Assembly: GCA_020348385.1 (NCBI GenBank)
Contig: CP070750.1
Span: 3,472,332-3,536,331 of the forward strand
Reading direction: 5' to 3'
Length of the DNA: 64,000 nucleotides
Origin: Candidatus Aminicenantota bacterium
GTDB lineage: Bacteria > Acidobacteriota > Aminicenantia > Aminicenantales > Aminicenantaceae
Shown: positions 1-8,774 of the stretch, one piece after another
How the letters are laid out: each line of letters begins with the position of its first letter
Numbering within the stretch: the stretch's first letter is position 1
Notes under the pieces: model-generated
The model's input: only the letters and a program-made list of their open reading frames with translations
Databases searched by the model: none
Told to the model about the DNA's origin: nothing
Position numbers and translations under genes: made by a program

Positions 1-302
1 ACATCGAGTTTTCTCTCGAATTCCTCAAGAATCAGTGGAGCACCTCGGACATGACAGGCCGTTCCCATACAGACTGTTACCTGGTGTTCCCCCTTTGGTT
101 CCAGACTGAAAGCATTGTAGAACGAAGCAACAGAAATGATATCTATAAGGGGAACATTCAGAGCCTGTGAGACCATGTTAAGGGCTACAGGGGGGAGGTA
201 ATTGTACTTAGCCTGTAGGTCTTGGAGGATAGGAATCAAGGCTCGTTTTTCTTGTGGATGTTTTTTTATGATGCCCTCAAATTCCGTTTGGTCATGAAGC
301 AT
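1..302 (-). CDS. NuoE-like [2Fe-2S] subunit (N-terminal part)
   Basis: The first 100 residues are present; the 3' end lies beyond the left edge. The N-terminal helical part contains the segment QEKRALIPILQDLQAKYNYL, typical of the 24-kDa NuoE/HndA/HydC family. It is followed by VCMGTACHVRGAP, which carries the first two cysteines (about C78 and C83, spaced C-x4-C) of the thioredoxin-like [2Fe-2S] site. The family passes electrons in complex I or in NAD(P)-dependent and bifurcating hydrogenases; the partner genes are outside the window, so the two cannot be separated. The start ATG has GGGAG about six bases upstream on the minus strand. Confidence 0.85.
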   Translation of the reverse strand, partial: MLHDQTEFEGIIKKHPQEKRALIPILQDLQAKYNYLPPVALNMVSQALNVPLIDIISVASFYNAFSLEPKGEHQVTVCMGTACHVRGAPLILEEFERKLD

Positions 303-320
303 AATGATCTCCCAAGTGGA

Positions 321-454
321 ATAATATTATAATTAAATGATTTCTGGGAATTTCCTTTTTATGACTATCTAACGCTACCCTTTAAGGGAGCAAAGACTTT
401 CTTGCAAAATATTATTATTGCTCCTTTATACTGTCGATCTAATGATAATATTAT
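321..454. promoter_or_regulatory. Two copies of a 10-bp palindrome upstream of the NuoE-like gene
   Basis: The perfect palindrome ATAATATTAT occurs at 321-330 and again at 445-454, in the AT-rich gap before the NuoE-like gene. A related AT run lies near 408. The paired arrangement could be an operator with two half-complexes. It could also simply reflect low-complexity AT DNA, and no function is visible. Confidence 0.3.
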
Positions 455-530
455 TATAAATATGACCTTGATTTATAGCAGATGACTTATTGACGTGTCA
501 AGAAATAACACGTAAAAAAAGCGAATTTTT

Positions 531-1970
531 TTAGAGGACTTCTTCGTAGGTGTGTATCCATTTTTCTATGATCGATGTGAGGGATTTAATCAGCGTTTGG
601 CCGGTGCCATGAATAGGTCGAAGTTCTTCAGCAAGCTCGGTAAAACCCTTGCGATCTAGCCATGAGGAGAAGACATCGTTGTCCGATAGGCTTTGTATCT
701 TGCCCGGATCGGATACTTTTAGCAAGTGAAGAAGCTGGCTTAAATTGGAGGCTTTTTTCTTGTCGATATACAATGGAGTCGAGGCCATCCGGTGGACTTC
801 GTTTTTTAAGTGTTTTTTTAGCACAGCGATCATGCGTTGACCCTCAACACGCATCGGCCTTAATACATCTCCCAATTCTCTGAAACTGTGCATGTAAAGC
901 CATGTGGAGATACAATCTCTTCTCCCATATTCTTCGAGACGCTCTCTCAGTTTCATGGCCTGTGCTGTGTTTTTCCCAGCTTTTTCCAAGATCTTAATCA
1001 TCTCTTTTATATTTTTAATCCTATATAAAACTTCTCCTGTTTCGTTTTGAATCAGAAAATCCCCCATACCTGTGTAGTCTTGGATATACTTACGTAGAGT
1101 TATCAAGCTACCAGGATCCCCCTTGGGAAGGACAAAGACAGAGTCTTTGAATGCTTCTGCCTCCTTCGTTTTTGATGCTATGATGATGGGAATTCTTGGG
1201 TAGTAATTTTGGATGAGTTTGATGAGATGTTTTCCTGCGTCACTCTTAATCTCGTTCTCTTTGGGAAAAAATATGTCTGTTATGAGACAAACGACATCAT
1301 CCCCATGTCCAGAATAAATGAATTGTTTGTCGTCGATATCGGATTCCTTTTCAACGCCGAATAGGAAGTTCAATGCTTCCTCGTAAGTTCTGACAATCAT
1401 GACGTCGGCTCTCTGACCGATTATTCCGTATAGGATCGGATAAAATTGGGAGAACCATCTGGGCTCATCATCCACGATCAGAAAAATGTAGCGTCTTACA
1501 TTGGAATACTCGGAGATATTCAGAAGATCTTCTGCGGACCTCACAACAGATTGAATAATTTTTCCCGGAGCGCAATCGGTTTTGTTGAAAGCGAAAACTA
1601 AATCTGCTTTAGCTGTATACGGAAGCTTTTCCTGAGCGACTGCAGGCGGGGAGCAGTGGATAAGCTCAGTGGCTGAGAGAAGGACAACGACGGCGTCTTT
1701 ATTTTTATGTTTTACTGTTGAGGTATCGACTAAGTTGAGAGCAACATCATCCATTATCAAGACCATGGCCTCTTCAGATTGATAATTCCCTGCTGAGATA
1801 GGATCAGAAATAATCTTAACCGTAACCCATGGCATACTTTTTTCCAGTACATACTTTGTCTGGCGAATTTGTTCATCAGCCGAAAATATAACCACATTCT
1901 TGATTTTAACAGGATTGATAATCCTGGGAATGAATGGGAATTCTTTTTTCTTTATGGATCGTTCACACAT
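531..1970 (-). CDS. Double-receiver response regulator with duplicated helical tail
   Basis: This 479-residue protein starts at ATG 1970, which overlaps the upstream stop as TAATG; a longer reading to 2081 would run through that gene. An N-terminal segment (about 15-140) looks like a degenerate receiver, with alternating hydrophobic strands such as NVVIFSAD and MVLIMDD. An intact receiver follows: the acidic pair D167-D168 in IVDDEP, phospho-acceptor D232 in LITDIFFP, and K283 in VLPKGD. The C-terminal part is helical and holds two copies of a WL-x5-F-x-EL-x3-LRP motif, starting at W357 and W437. There is no DNA-binding or enzymatic output domain. It is expected to act with the co-translated ATP-grasp protein. 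Confidence 0.8.
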   Translation of the reverse strand: MCERSIKKKEFPFIPRIINPVKIKNVVIFSADEQIRQTKYVLEKSMPWVTVKIISDPISAGNYQSEEAMVLIMDDVALNLVDTSTVKHKNKDAVVVLLSATELIHCSPPAVAQEKLPYTAKADLVFAFNKTDCAPGKIIQSVVRSAEDLLNISEYSNVRRYIFLIVDDEPRWFSQFYPILYGIIGQRADVMIVRTYEEALNFLFGVEKESDIDDKQFIYSGHGDDVVCLITDIFFPKENEIKSDAGKHLIKLIQNYYPRIPIIIASKTKEAEAFKDSVFVLPKGDPGSLITLRKYIQDYTGMGDFLIQNETGEVLYRIKNIKEMIKILEKAGKNTAQAMKLRERLEEYGRRDCISTWLYMHSFRELGDVLRPMRVEGQRMIAVLKKHLKNEVHRMASTPLYIDKKKASNLSQLLHLLKVSDPGKIQSLSDNDVFSSWLDRKGFTELAEELRPIHGTGQTLIKSLTSIIEKWIHTYEEVL

Positions 1971-3676
1971 TAATCTGAAACCATGCAACGTTGATTTTTT
2001 GAATCCGCATAAATTTTCACCTTTTTGGGAAATTCGCGTACAAAAAATGGGTCTGAATGGCGCGATCCGCTGAATAACCACGGGTCGATCAAGTCCTGTG
2101 CAGGAGCTATGTATCCGTATATTACGTTGTTGCTGATCAGGTTTGTTAAAAAGTGTGTTCCCTGAGTCCCATACATACGTGTTTCCAGTCTTTTCTGTTC
2201 CTCATTAAAGCCGCCTTGAATCATATACAAAAAGTGGCTTCCGTACAATCCACCCGATAGGCTGCTGTCTTCGGGAAGGGGCTCAGAACGGCCGGCAATA
2301 TCCACTCCGTATTCGAAAATGGCGACAGCTCTATCTACAATCCGGTAATCCACTTGGATCCCCCAATTTCTATTTGTGCTCCCCAATCTTCCTGGCACAA
2401 TCATCATGTACGTTTCATTTTGTTCACGCATTTTAGCATTAAAATCGGCAATATTTCTCACAACTTCATCATGCATGTTTTGAGTATAGATGAACGGGGA
2501 GATCACGAGTGCATATTTTATTCCTTTTTTAATACCATGCCCTTGAAGACTGCTGATAGAAAGATAAGTGTGACCAATAGACTCGGGAATTTTGATAGTC
2601 TCAAAGCGTAAAGTCGGTAAATAGGTCAGCTGCACAACATGAAAACGGCCGGCTTCCTCTTCTTTTTGTTTAAAATCGATGTTAAAAACAAATTCAATTT
2701 GGAAATGGGATGTTACTCTTTTAGAGATCATTTCCATGATTTTGATAAGACCCGTTTTGAAGCCGAAATGATTATTCTGGACCAGTTCTTTGATTGTGAT
2801 CATATTGTTGTGAGTACCAAGCAATTTCACCTTCTCGTGGTTGGCAAATCGAACATGGAGAGTTTTCATGGTTTCTAGTTCGTTGCCTTGAAGACCGTTG
2901 TTTTTTGTCATATCCAAAGCATAAAAATATTGTTGGCCCTGTCCAGTACTCAAGAATCTTTGAGGAATCGGTTCCTTGATCGTGACCATCGAAATGACCG
3001 GAAAATCGTCTAACACAGTTGCGTATCCATGTCCAAAAGCGATCCGAGCAAAGCCATCATCGGGATTCTGAGTCTTGAGTGCATACGGGAAATAGGAATT
3101 AGCAACCCCTGAAATATAGGGATAATAAAAAGGCCCTGCCAACGTATCATCATGAATACCCGGGATGGGATTGATTACGATAGCCATTTTTTCTTTGCTC
3201 TCTGAAGGTTGTTTGAGGATAAAATCTGCATAGATGTGACAAATGGCCTGTTCCAGCTGTTCCAGCCGGACGGAAAAATCGGAGTGGTTATTGGGCAGCA
3301 TGAAAGAAGTATTCTCTCCCGCATGGATTGGCCCCACTCCCTTTGGAGATATGCCGCCTTCATCAGTTGCCGATGACCGGACGCTGATCGGGATGTTTCC
3401 CAATTCCTCCAAAATAGAGATGAGGATATTAAATTTATTTTTATCCAGTTTTTGTCCGTTGTCAACAAAGCTATCAAAGTAGGTTGTCGTGAGAATTCGT
3501 GTCCTCAACCTATGGGCGTGTGGAATGGGGCTTTCGTTGATTTTGGCCAGCCCTATGCCTTTCCCTCCAAGAGATCCTCTCCCATAGATTTTGACCTCTC
3601 CAGTTTTTTCATAGATTTTTTCGCACATCTTAGGAGACATAGAGTCAGTTTTAGCCATTTTGATGTGTTCTTCCAT
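1970..3676 (-). CDS. PEP/pyruvate-binding ATP-grasp-like protein
   Basis: The protein (568 residues from ATG 3676; TTG 3721 and ATG 3661 are alternatives) begins with the signature of the PEP synthase/PPDK nucleotide-binding domain: GSLGGKGIGLAK (about 35-45) and ISVRSSATDE (about 97-106). I see neither the swivelling phospho-histidine domain (the GGxTSHxA type) nor the PEP/pyruvate TIM barrel, so it cannot be a complete PEP synthase. The remaining 450 residues are of unknown fold. It is followed with a TAATG overlap by a receiver-domain protein, so the two are probably made in fixed ratio. Such pairs occur in other phyla as uncharacterised genes; a kinase-like role towards the receiver is inference only. 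Confidence 0.75.
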   Translation of the reverse strand: MEEHIKMAKTDSMSPKMCEKIYEKTGEVKIYGRGSLGGKGIGLAKINESPIPHAHRLRTRILTTTYFDSFVDNGQKLDKNKFNILISILEELGNIPISVRSSATDEGGISPKGVGPIHAGENTSFMLPNNHSDFSVRLEQLEQAICHIYADFILKQPSESKEKMAIVINPIPGIHDDTLAGPFYYPYISGVANSYFPYALKTQNPDDGFARIAFGHGYATVLDDFPVISMVTIKEPIPQRFLSTGQGQQYFYALDMTKNNGLQGNELETMKTLHVRFANHEKVKLLGTHNNMITIKELVQNNHFGFKTGLIKIMEMISKRVTSHFQIEFVFNIDFKQKEEEAGRFHVVQLTYLPTLRFETIKIPESIGHTYLSISSLQGHGIKKGIKYALVISPFIYTQNMHDEVVRNIADFNAKMREQNETYMMIVPGRLGSTNRNWGIQVDYRIVDRAVAIFEYGVDIAGRSEPLPEDSSLSGGLYGSHFLYMIQGGFNEEQKRLETRMYGTQGTHFLTNLISNNVIYGYIAPAQDLIDPWLFSGSRHSDPFFVREFPKKVKIYADSKNQRCMVSD

Positions 3677-3841
3677 ATGAATTATATCAAATTTATGTGA
3701 GTTCACTCCACCAGCAGCCAATATCCCGAATTATTCAAAAAATACATCAGCATTTTTTTATGAATAGTAAAGGTATTTGACATTTGGCGGTCTCAATGGT
3801 TATTCTTTAGGGGATTTCTTAAGACAATCCAGGAGATTTGG

Positions 3842-5119
3842 ATGGCACTGAGTAAAAAAGATTTCGAAGGTAAAGATGTAAACTGCGATGATTTCACCAT
3901 GGCGGATTTCCAGGATTTCGAGAGTGACGACCTGTTTGAAGTTGCAGAGTATTTTTACGAAGTTGTCGCGGATACATTCAGGAAGAAGTATATGGTCTAC
4001 GGCCAGCCCATGATGACAAGCCCCAAAACAGAATTTGAAGTTTTCGATTGGAACAGGAATATAATCAGGAAATTCCTGAATTTTTGTTCCTACAACTATT
4101 TGGGATTCAGCTATCACCCTGAGGTGATCAAAGCCGTTCAGGAGGCGATTGCTGAATTTGGAACAGGTGCGGTTTCCGCCCCTCTCCTGAGCGGCTATTC
4201 TGGGATAGTTCGTAAGCTCGAGGAGGAAATCGCAAGTCTCAAAGGCAAGGATATGGCTGTCGTTTTCCCGACCGGATACGGTACCAATCTCGGAATCCTC
4301 TCGGCACTCCTGCGTCCCGGGGATGTCGCCGTTATGGACATTCTTTCTCATGCGTCTATTTATGACGGAGTCCAGCTTGCCGGGGCTGACATCAAAGTAT
4401 TTTCCCATAACAATCCCAGTCATTTGGAAAAGGTCCTCAAAAATCTGGATACAAAACGTGTGATTGTCTGCGTTGAAGGTGTTTACAGCATGGATGGTGA
4501 CCTCGCGAACCTTCCCGAATTGATACCTATATGCAAAAGATACGGAGCCAAAATTTTGGTGGATGAAGCCCATGCTACTCTAATCTTTGGAGAAAAAGGC
4601 GGGGGAGTGGCCGAGCACTTTGGACTGGAGGATGAAGTCGATATCTCGATCGGCACATTCAGCAAATCATTCGGGGCGATTGGAGGATTTGCAGCTGGTA
4701 AAGAGAAAATCATGACCTATCTTCGGTTATATTCCCGCGCTTATGTTTTTTCCTGTGCGATGGCACCACACACAGCAGCTGGAATCCTCAAGGTGTTCGA
4801 GATCTATAAAAAAGACAAATCACTGCGAGATCAGCTGTGGCAAAACGTGTATTATATGCATGGAAAGCTACAAGAGGCCGGCTTGGATATTGGGAGCACC
4901 AAATCTCAAGTCATCCCTGTCATGGCCGGAAACGATCTGAGATTGCGGGAGATCAGTAAGATGATTCAGGAAAAGGGGCTTTACACGGGAGTTGTCACTT
5001 ACCCGGCTGTATCGAAGAACAAGACCCGCCTCCGACTCTCCGTCTCTGCCAAGCACACCAAGGAACAGATGGACGAGTGCGTCCGTATCCTCAGCGAAGT
5101 TTATCAGAGCCTTCGATAG
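3842..5119 (+). CDS. Alpha-oxoamine synthase (serine palmitoyltransferase/KBL type)
   Basis: This is a PLP-dependent fold-type I enzyme that condenses an amino acid with an acyl-CoA. Visible features are the substrate loop CSYNYLGFSYHPEV, the GTGAVSAPLLSG segment, cofactor residues D241 and H244 in VDEAHATL, and the Schiff-base lysine K275 in GTFSKSFGAIGG. An acidic N-terminal extension of about 65 residues precedes the common core; this is more usual in serine palmitoyltransferase-like members than in BioF or Kbl. No biotin or threonine-degradation genes are nearby, so sphingolipid-type synthesis is plausible but unproven. AGGAG lies eight bases before the ATG. The last 29 bases overlap the convergent methyltransferase gene. 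Confidence 0.85.
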   Translation: MALSKKDFEGKDVNCDDFTMADFQDFESDDLFEVAEYFYEVVADTFRKKYMVYGQPMMTSPKTEFEVFDWNRNIIRKFLNFCSYNYLGFSYHPEVIKAVQEAIAEFGTGAVSAPLLSGYSGIVRKLEEEIASLKGKDMAVVFPTGYGTNLGILSALLRPGDVAVMDILSHASIYDGVQLAGADIKVFSHNNPSHLEKVLKNLDTKRVIVCVEGVYSMDGDLANLPELIPICKRYGAKILVDEAHATLIFGEKGGGVAEHFGLEDEVDISIGTFSKSFGAIGGFAAGKEKIMTYLRLYSRAYVFSCAMAPHTAAGILKVFEIYKKDKSLRDQLWQNVYYMHGKLQEAGLDIGSTKSQVIPVMAGNDLRLREISKMIQEKGLYTGVVTYPAVSKNKTRLRLSVSAKHTKEQMDECVRILSEVYQSLR

Positions 5120-5996
5120 GTACTACGGTATAGGGATCGCGTTTGGCCTCCCATTTGCTTGTCTTCATCGCTGTATCTGTTTCAGTCCTTAAGCTTCCTT
5201 GAATCGAGTTGCCTTTGACCTTTGCGCTGAACAACATTCTCACCGTTTGTCCCTCTAACATTCTCCCGACAGTGAATTGCAGTTTGTCGCCAACTAATTC
5301 ACCGCGTGCGATCGATAATCCAGAACCGTTGATGTACAAAGTTCCTTTGATTTTTTGAAATTGTTGTTCGAGCTTGAGAACATACTGGTCTTTTCCCGAC
5401 GCCTTTGATGAAATCCAATTCCAAGTTCCTGATACGTTAGCAGGGACGATCCAGAAATATATGCTATGTGACCTGCGCTCCAGTTTCACTTCTGTGCGTT
5501 TGTCCGCTTCCCAATCCTTCATGCTAAAATCGTGTGATACAACCCTGGTGCCTGGTTTTAAAACCCGCAAAATTTTTGGCCGCAGTTCAAGATTGACTGT
5601 CTGAAGCAAGTATAGAGTCAGTACAGTCGCCTTGCTAAAGTCGGCCTCGAAAAGGTCTTGTTGCAAAAATTTCACTTTATCCGTCACACCTGCTTCAGCT
5701 GCGTTATTTTTGCTCTCCTCGATACGTTGAGGATCGATGTCAATGCCAACACCGCGGCATCCTGTGTCTTTGACTGCCGTGATGACGATGCGTCCGTCTC
5801 CACATCCCAGGTCATAGAGGTAATCATTCTTGCCCACTTTTGCCATCTTGAGCATTTCTTGGACAACTTCATGTGGCGTCGGTACATAAGGGACATCGTA
5901 CTGATAGTCCCATAAATAGTCAGGCTCTTGGGAAAATCCCTTAAAAGGGAAAATTAATACCAAAACAAACAGGAATAGGATCACAGTTTTTTTCAT
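5091..5996 (-). CDS. Exported SAM-dependent methyltransferase with C-terminal beta domain
   Basis: A Sec signal peptide (residues 1-22, ending near GFSQ) precedes a class I methyltransferase domain with the SAM loop DLGCGDGR at 62-69 and the acidic strand end GVGIDID near 83-87. Residues about 188-285 form a separate beta-rich domain beginning SGTW. This domain resembles the two small secreted proteins at 11266 and 11690, with matching patterns such as KLQFTV and SAKVKGNSIQGSL. A cytosolic cofactor on an exported enzyme is odd: it may be a periplasmic relic, or the leader may act as a membrane anchor. The substrate is unknown. AGGAG precedes the ATG. Confidence 0.8.
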   Translation of the reverse strand: MKKTVILFLFVLVLIFPFKGFSQEPDYLWDYQYDVPYVPTPHEVVQEMLKMAKVGKNDYLYDLGCGDGRIVITAVKDTGCRGVGIDIDPQRIEESKNNAAEAGVTDKVKFLQQDLFEADFSKATVLTLYLLQTVNLELRPKILRVLKPGTRVVSHDFSMKDWEADKRTEVKLERRSHSIYFWIVPANVSGTWNWISSKASGKDQYVLKLEQQFQKIKGTLYINGSGLSIARGELVGDKLQFTVGRMLEGQTVRMLFSAKVKGNSIQGSLRTETDTAMKTSKWEAKRDPYTVVPIEGSDKLR

Positions 5997-6082
5997 TCTG
6001 ATTACTCCTCTATAGCGTATAGCGCGGATTGTTTATTCTTCACCATTTTTTTGCAGCATGGCAACTCTAGAAGAAAGGTCAA

Positions 6083-6088
6083 ATTATA
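6083..6088 (-). promoter_or_regulatory. Candidate extended -10 for the exported methyltransferase
   Basis: Read on the minus strand this is TGC-TATAAT, an extended -10, about 87 bases before the methyltransferase ATG. The -35 position (TTTAAG at 17-bp spacing) is poor. The reverse-oriented permease gene ends just upstream at 6124, so a promoter in this gap is needed unless there is read-through. Confidence 0.4.
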
Positions 6089-6123
6089 GCACATAATGGA
6101 GAGAGCTTAAAAAGTTAGCTTGT

Positions 6124-8544
6124 TTACTCGTATCGCAAACTCTCGACAGGATCTTGCATGGCTGCTTTTAAAGAGAGGTAAAATATGGTCAGCACGGCGA
6201 TAAATACAGAAGCAACCCAAGCCAGGACAAAATAGTGGATGGTGATATCTATCCTGTAGGGGTAATTTTGGAGCACCCTTTTCATAATGATAAAGACCAC
6301 CGGCCAGGCGATGACATTGGCGATAGAAATCAAAAACACAAATTGCCGGGTTGCCAGATACACGATTTGTCCCACGCTTGCCCCCAGCACCTTGCGGATA
6401 CCGATTTCTTTGATCCGGCGACTTAAAGTGATGGAAGTCAGGCCAAAAATTCCCAAACAAGCAAGCAGTATACTCACCACAGATGCATACTGGATGATCG
6501 CACTCCATCGTTTTTCCTGATTGTACAGGCTATCTAATGCATCATCCTGGAAGTAGGTGATGAATGGTTTATCCGGTTGGGTTTTTTCCCATACGTTTTC
6601 CAGGAAAGCCATGGTATTCTTTATTTGTTCTGTTTCAACACGGACAATAATCCTGCTGAACCTATTTCTCCTGGGGGCAGTCCCTTCTCCCACATAAAGA
6701 ATCAGAGGTTGGATCTCATTCCGCAGGGATTCATAATGACAATCTTCGATGACCCCGATTACTCTTCGGTCGTAGGGGAATCCTTTGGATATATCTCCCA
6801 GAGGTTTGCCCATGACGAGATCGGAACCCAACATCTCTTTGAACTTTTGATTCACGATGAGTGTATCCTTATCGGCTGCGATATTCGGTGAGAAATCCCT
6901 GCCTTGAATCAGTTTGAATTTCATCGTTGAAAGGAAATCGGGATCCACTCGGTTATACCGATAGTTGATTTTCCGCTCGCCCAATTCCAGGCTCGCACCA
7001 GGAAGAAACAGGCCAAATTCTCTGTTGCTGGCTGAAAGACCCTGTATTCGGTTATGGGAGATGACTTCGTTACGGAAACGGTGGTAGAGGCTTTCTGATT
7101 CCTGTGGTTCGTTTTCCTGAGTCATGATGACGACTAGACCTTCGCTGACATAACCTGGGTCGCTATTTATCATGAATGATACTTGTTTTCCAAGAATGAC
7201 CGCAGAAATTCCGAGAATCACAGCAAGTGTAAACTGAAGGATCACGAGTCCTTTGGTGAGCGTCGTTCTTCCCCCGGCCTTCAGCTTTCCTTTCAAGATA
7301 TCCGCAGGGCGGAACGCCGACATAACCAAGGCAGGATAACTACCGGCAAAAATTCCTGAGAAGAAGGCAATCCCCAATAAAACCGTCCAATGTCCCCCTT
7401 CGAAAAGAGTTAAAAGAGAAAGTTGTTTCCCTGATAAGGCATTGAATTTGGGAATCAGAAACTCGGTCATCACGAATCCCATCAGGATTGCCAAAAGGCT
7501 GATCACCAGGGCCTCGCCCCAGAATTGCAATAAAAGTTGTCTTCGCCCTGCTCCCAATACTTTGCGCATCCCAACTTCCGTGGAGCGCACAGAAGACGAT
7601 CCGATAGAAAGATTCATGAAGTTTACGCAGGCAATCAGTAGAATGGCCAAGGCAATCGCTGAAAGAAGGTATGAGGTCGATAATCCGGCTGTCCCGACAA
7701 CTCGTGTATCAAGATGCATATCCTTGACCCGCTGTAGACCAAACGTGAATGGATTGTGGCCTTCGTCGATGTATCTTTGGATCATAGAGCTGTAGTGTTG
7801 TTGACAAAACTGGTCTAATCTTCCCGCTACCTGTTCTGATGTCACATTTGGCTGGAGTTGGACGAACAGAGGACAGTACCACCTGTTCCAGTTGTTCAAT
7901 ATTTGGGGATTATTCAAGACAATCGGGAGATTATGAAAATGAATAAGGATATCGAAATTGATAGAAGAATTGGGAGGCACATCTTCGGCTACGCCAGTCA
8001 CCATGTAGTCTCTTTTTGTGTGTCCGTACGTGATCGTAACCGTTTTGCTTAGGGGATTTTCCTGTCCGAAATATTTTTCAGCATGGGATTGGGAAAGAAC
8101 GATGCTGTGTTCATCAGAAAGTGCTGTTCTGGGATCCCCAGCAATTAGGGGGAAAGTAAACATTTCGAAGAAGGGCGAGTCTACCATTGTGAGAGTCTCT
8201 CTGAATATTTCCCCCTTGTACCGGACAACTCCAGATCCATTGACATATCTTGTTTGATATCTCACTTGAGGAATGGATTGGATGAGTTCAGGGCCCACGG
8301 GTGTTGGGATGTATTGCTGGAGCCCAGTTTCATTCACGGAACCTTTATCGATTTGTATCTGGACAAACCGAAAGAGATGGTCCCCGTTTTTGTGAAACTT
8401 ATCGAATGATAATTCGTCTGCCACGAACAGATATATGAACATACAGGCGGCGATGCCGATCGACAAACCGAATATTTTGATGAAGGAATGTCCCTTGTAT
8501 CTTAGGATGTGTCTGATGGCGATCTTTAAATAGTTGCCAAACAT
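6124..8544 (-). CDS. FtsX/MacB-type ABC transporter permease (copy 1)
   Basis: This 806-residue protein has the eight-helix layout of duplicated FtsX permeases. A first transmembrane helix (about 20-42, IFGLSIGIAACMFIYLFV) is followed by a large periplasmic MacB-like core domain and three helices, then the whole unit is repeated. The cytosolic coupling segments STEVGMRKVLGA and IKEIGIRKVLGA follow helices 2 and 6, where MacB-type permeases contact the ATPase. No ATP-binding subunit or membrane-fusion protein is adjacent. The C-terminus VESLRYE matches the other six copies. AAGGAG lies before the ATG. It is divergent from copy 2. The transported or signalled molecule is unknown. Confidence 0.93.
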   Translation of the reverse strand: MFGNYLKIAIRHILRYKGHSFIKIFGLSIGIAACMFIYLFVADELSFDKFHKNGDHLFRFVQIQIDKGSVNETGLQQYIPTPVGPELIQSIPQVRYQTRYVNGSGVVRYKGEIFRETLTMVDSPFFEMFTFPLIAGDPRTALSDEHSIVLSQSHAEKYFGQENPLSKTVTITYGHTKRDYMVTGVAEDVPPNSSINFDILIHFHNLPIVLNNPQILNNWNRWYCPLFVQLQPNVTSEQVAGRLDQFCQQHYSSMIQRYIDEGHNPFTFGLQRVKDMHLDTRVVGTAGLSTSYLLSAIALAILLIACVNFMNLSIGSSSVRSTEVGMRKVLGAGRRQLLLQFWGEALVISLLAILMGFVMTEFLIPKFNALSGKQLSLLTLFEGGHWTVLLGIAFFSGIFAGSYPALVMSAFRPADILKGKLKAGGRTTLTKGLVILQFTLAVILGISAVILGKQVSFMINSDPGYVSEGLVVIMTQENEPQESESLYHRFRNEVISHNRIQGLSASNREFGLFLPGASLELGERKINYRYNRVDPDFLSTMKFKLIQGRDFSPNIAADKDTLIVNQKFKEMLGSDLVMGKPLGDISKGFPYDRRVIGVIEDCHYESLRNEIQPLILYVGEGTAPRRNRFSRIIVRVETEQIKNTMAFLENVWEKTQPDKPFITYFQDDALDSLYNQEKRWSAIIQYASVVSILLACLGIFGLTSITLSRRIKEIGIRKVLGASVGQIVYLATRQFVFLISIANVIAWPVVFIIMKRVLQNYPYRIDITIHYFVLAWVASVFIAVLTIFYLSLKAAMQDPVESLRYE

Positions 8545-8774
8545 GTGCTCTCCTTGTTGCGTTCAATCACATTCCTGTGCTTTCCTGTTTGTCTTATGAG
8601 CAAAAATTGTACCAAAAGTTTTTTAAGAGATTTCAATCGATGGAAAAATCCAGAGATGTTCATTTCGGGACATTTTCTATCCGTTATCGAACAGTCTTTT
8701 TGTATTCATGAAAAGGAATTACTCCTGTGTTATAAGATGGCATGTTTATTGCATTTTTTTGCCAGGAGATCGGA

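Noticed and set aside
1970..2081. Longer start for the response regulator at 2081
   Set aside because: This would overlap the upstream gene by 112 bases; the TAATG junction at 1970 gives a clean coupled start.
3800..4573. Minus-strand open frame of 257 residues
   Set aside because: It is antisense to the oxoamine synthase, whose motifs are intact, and has no ribosome site or recognisable domain.
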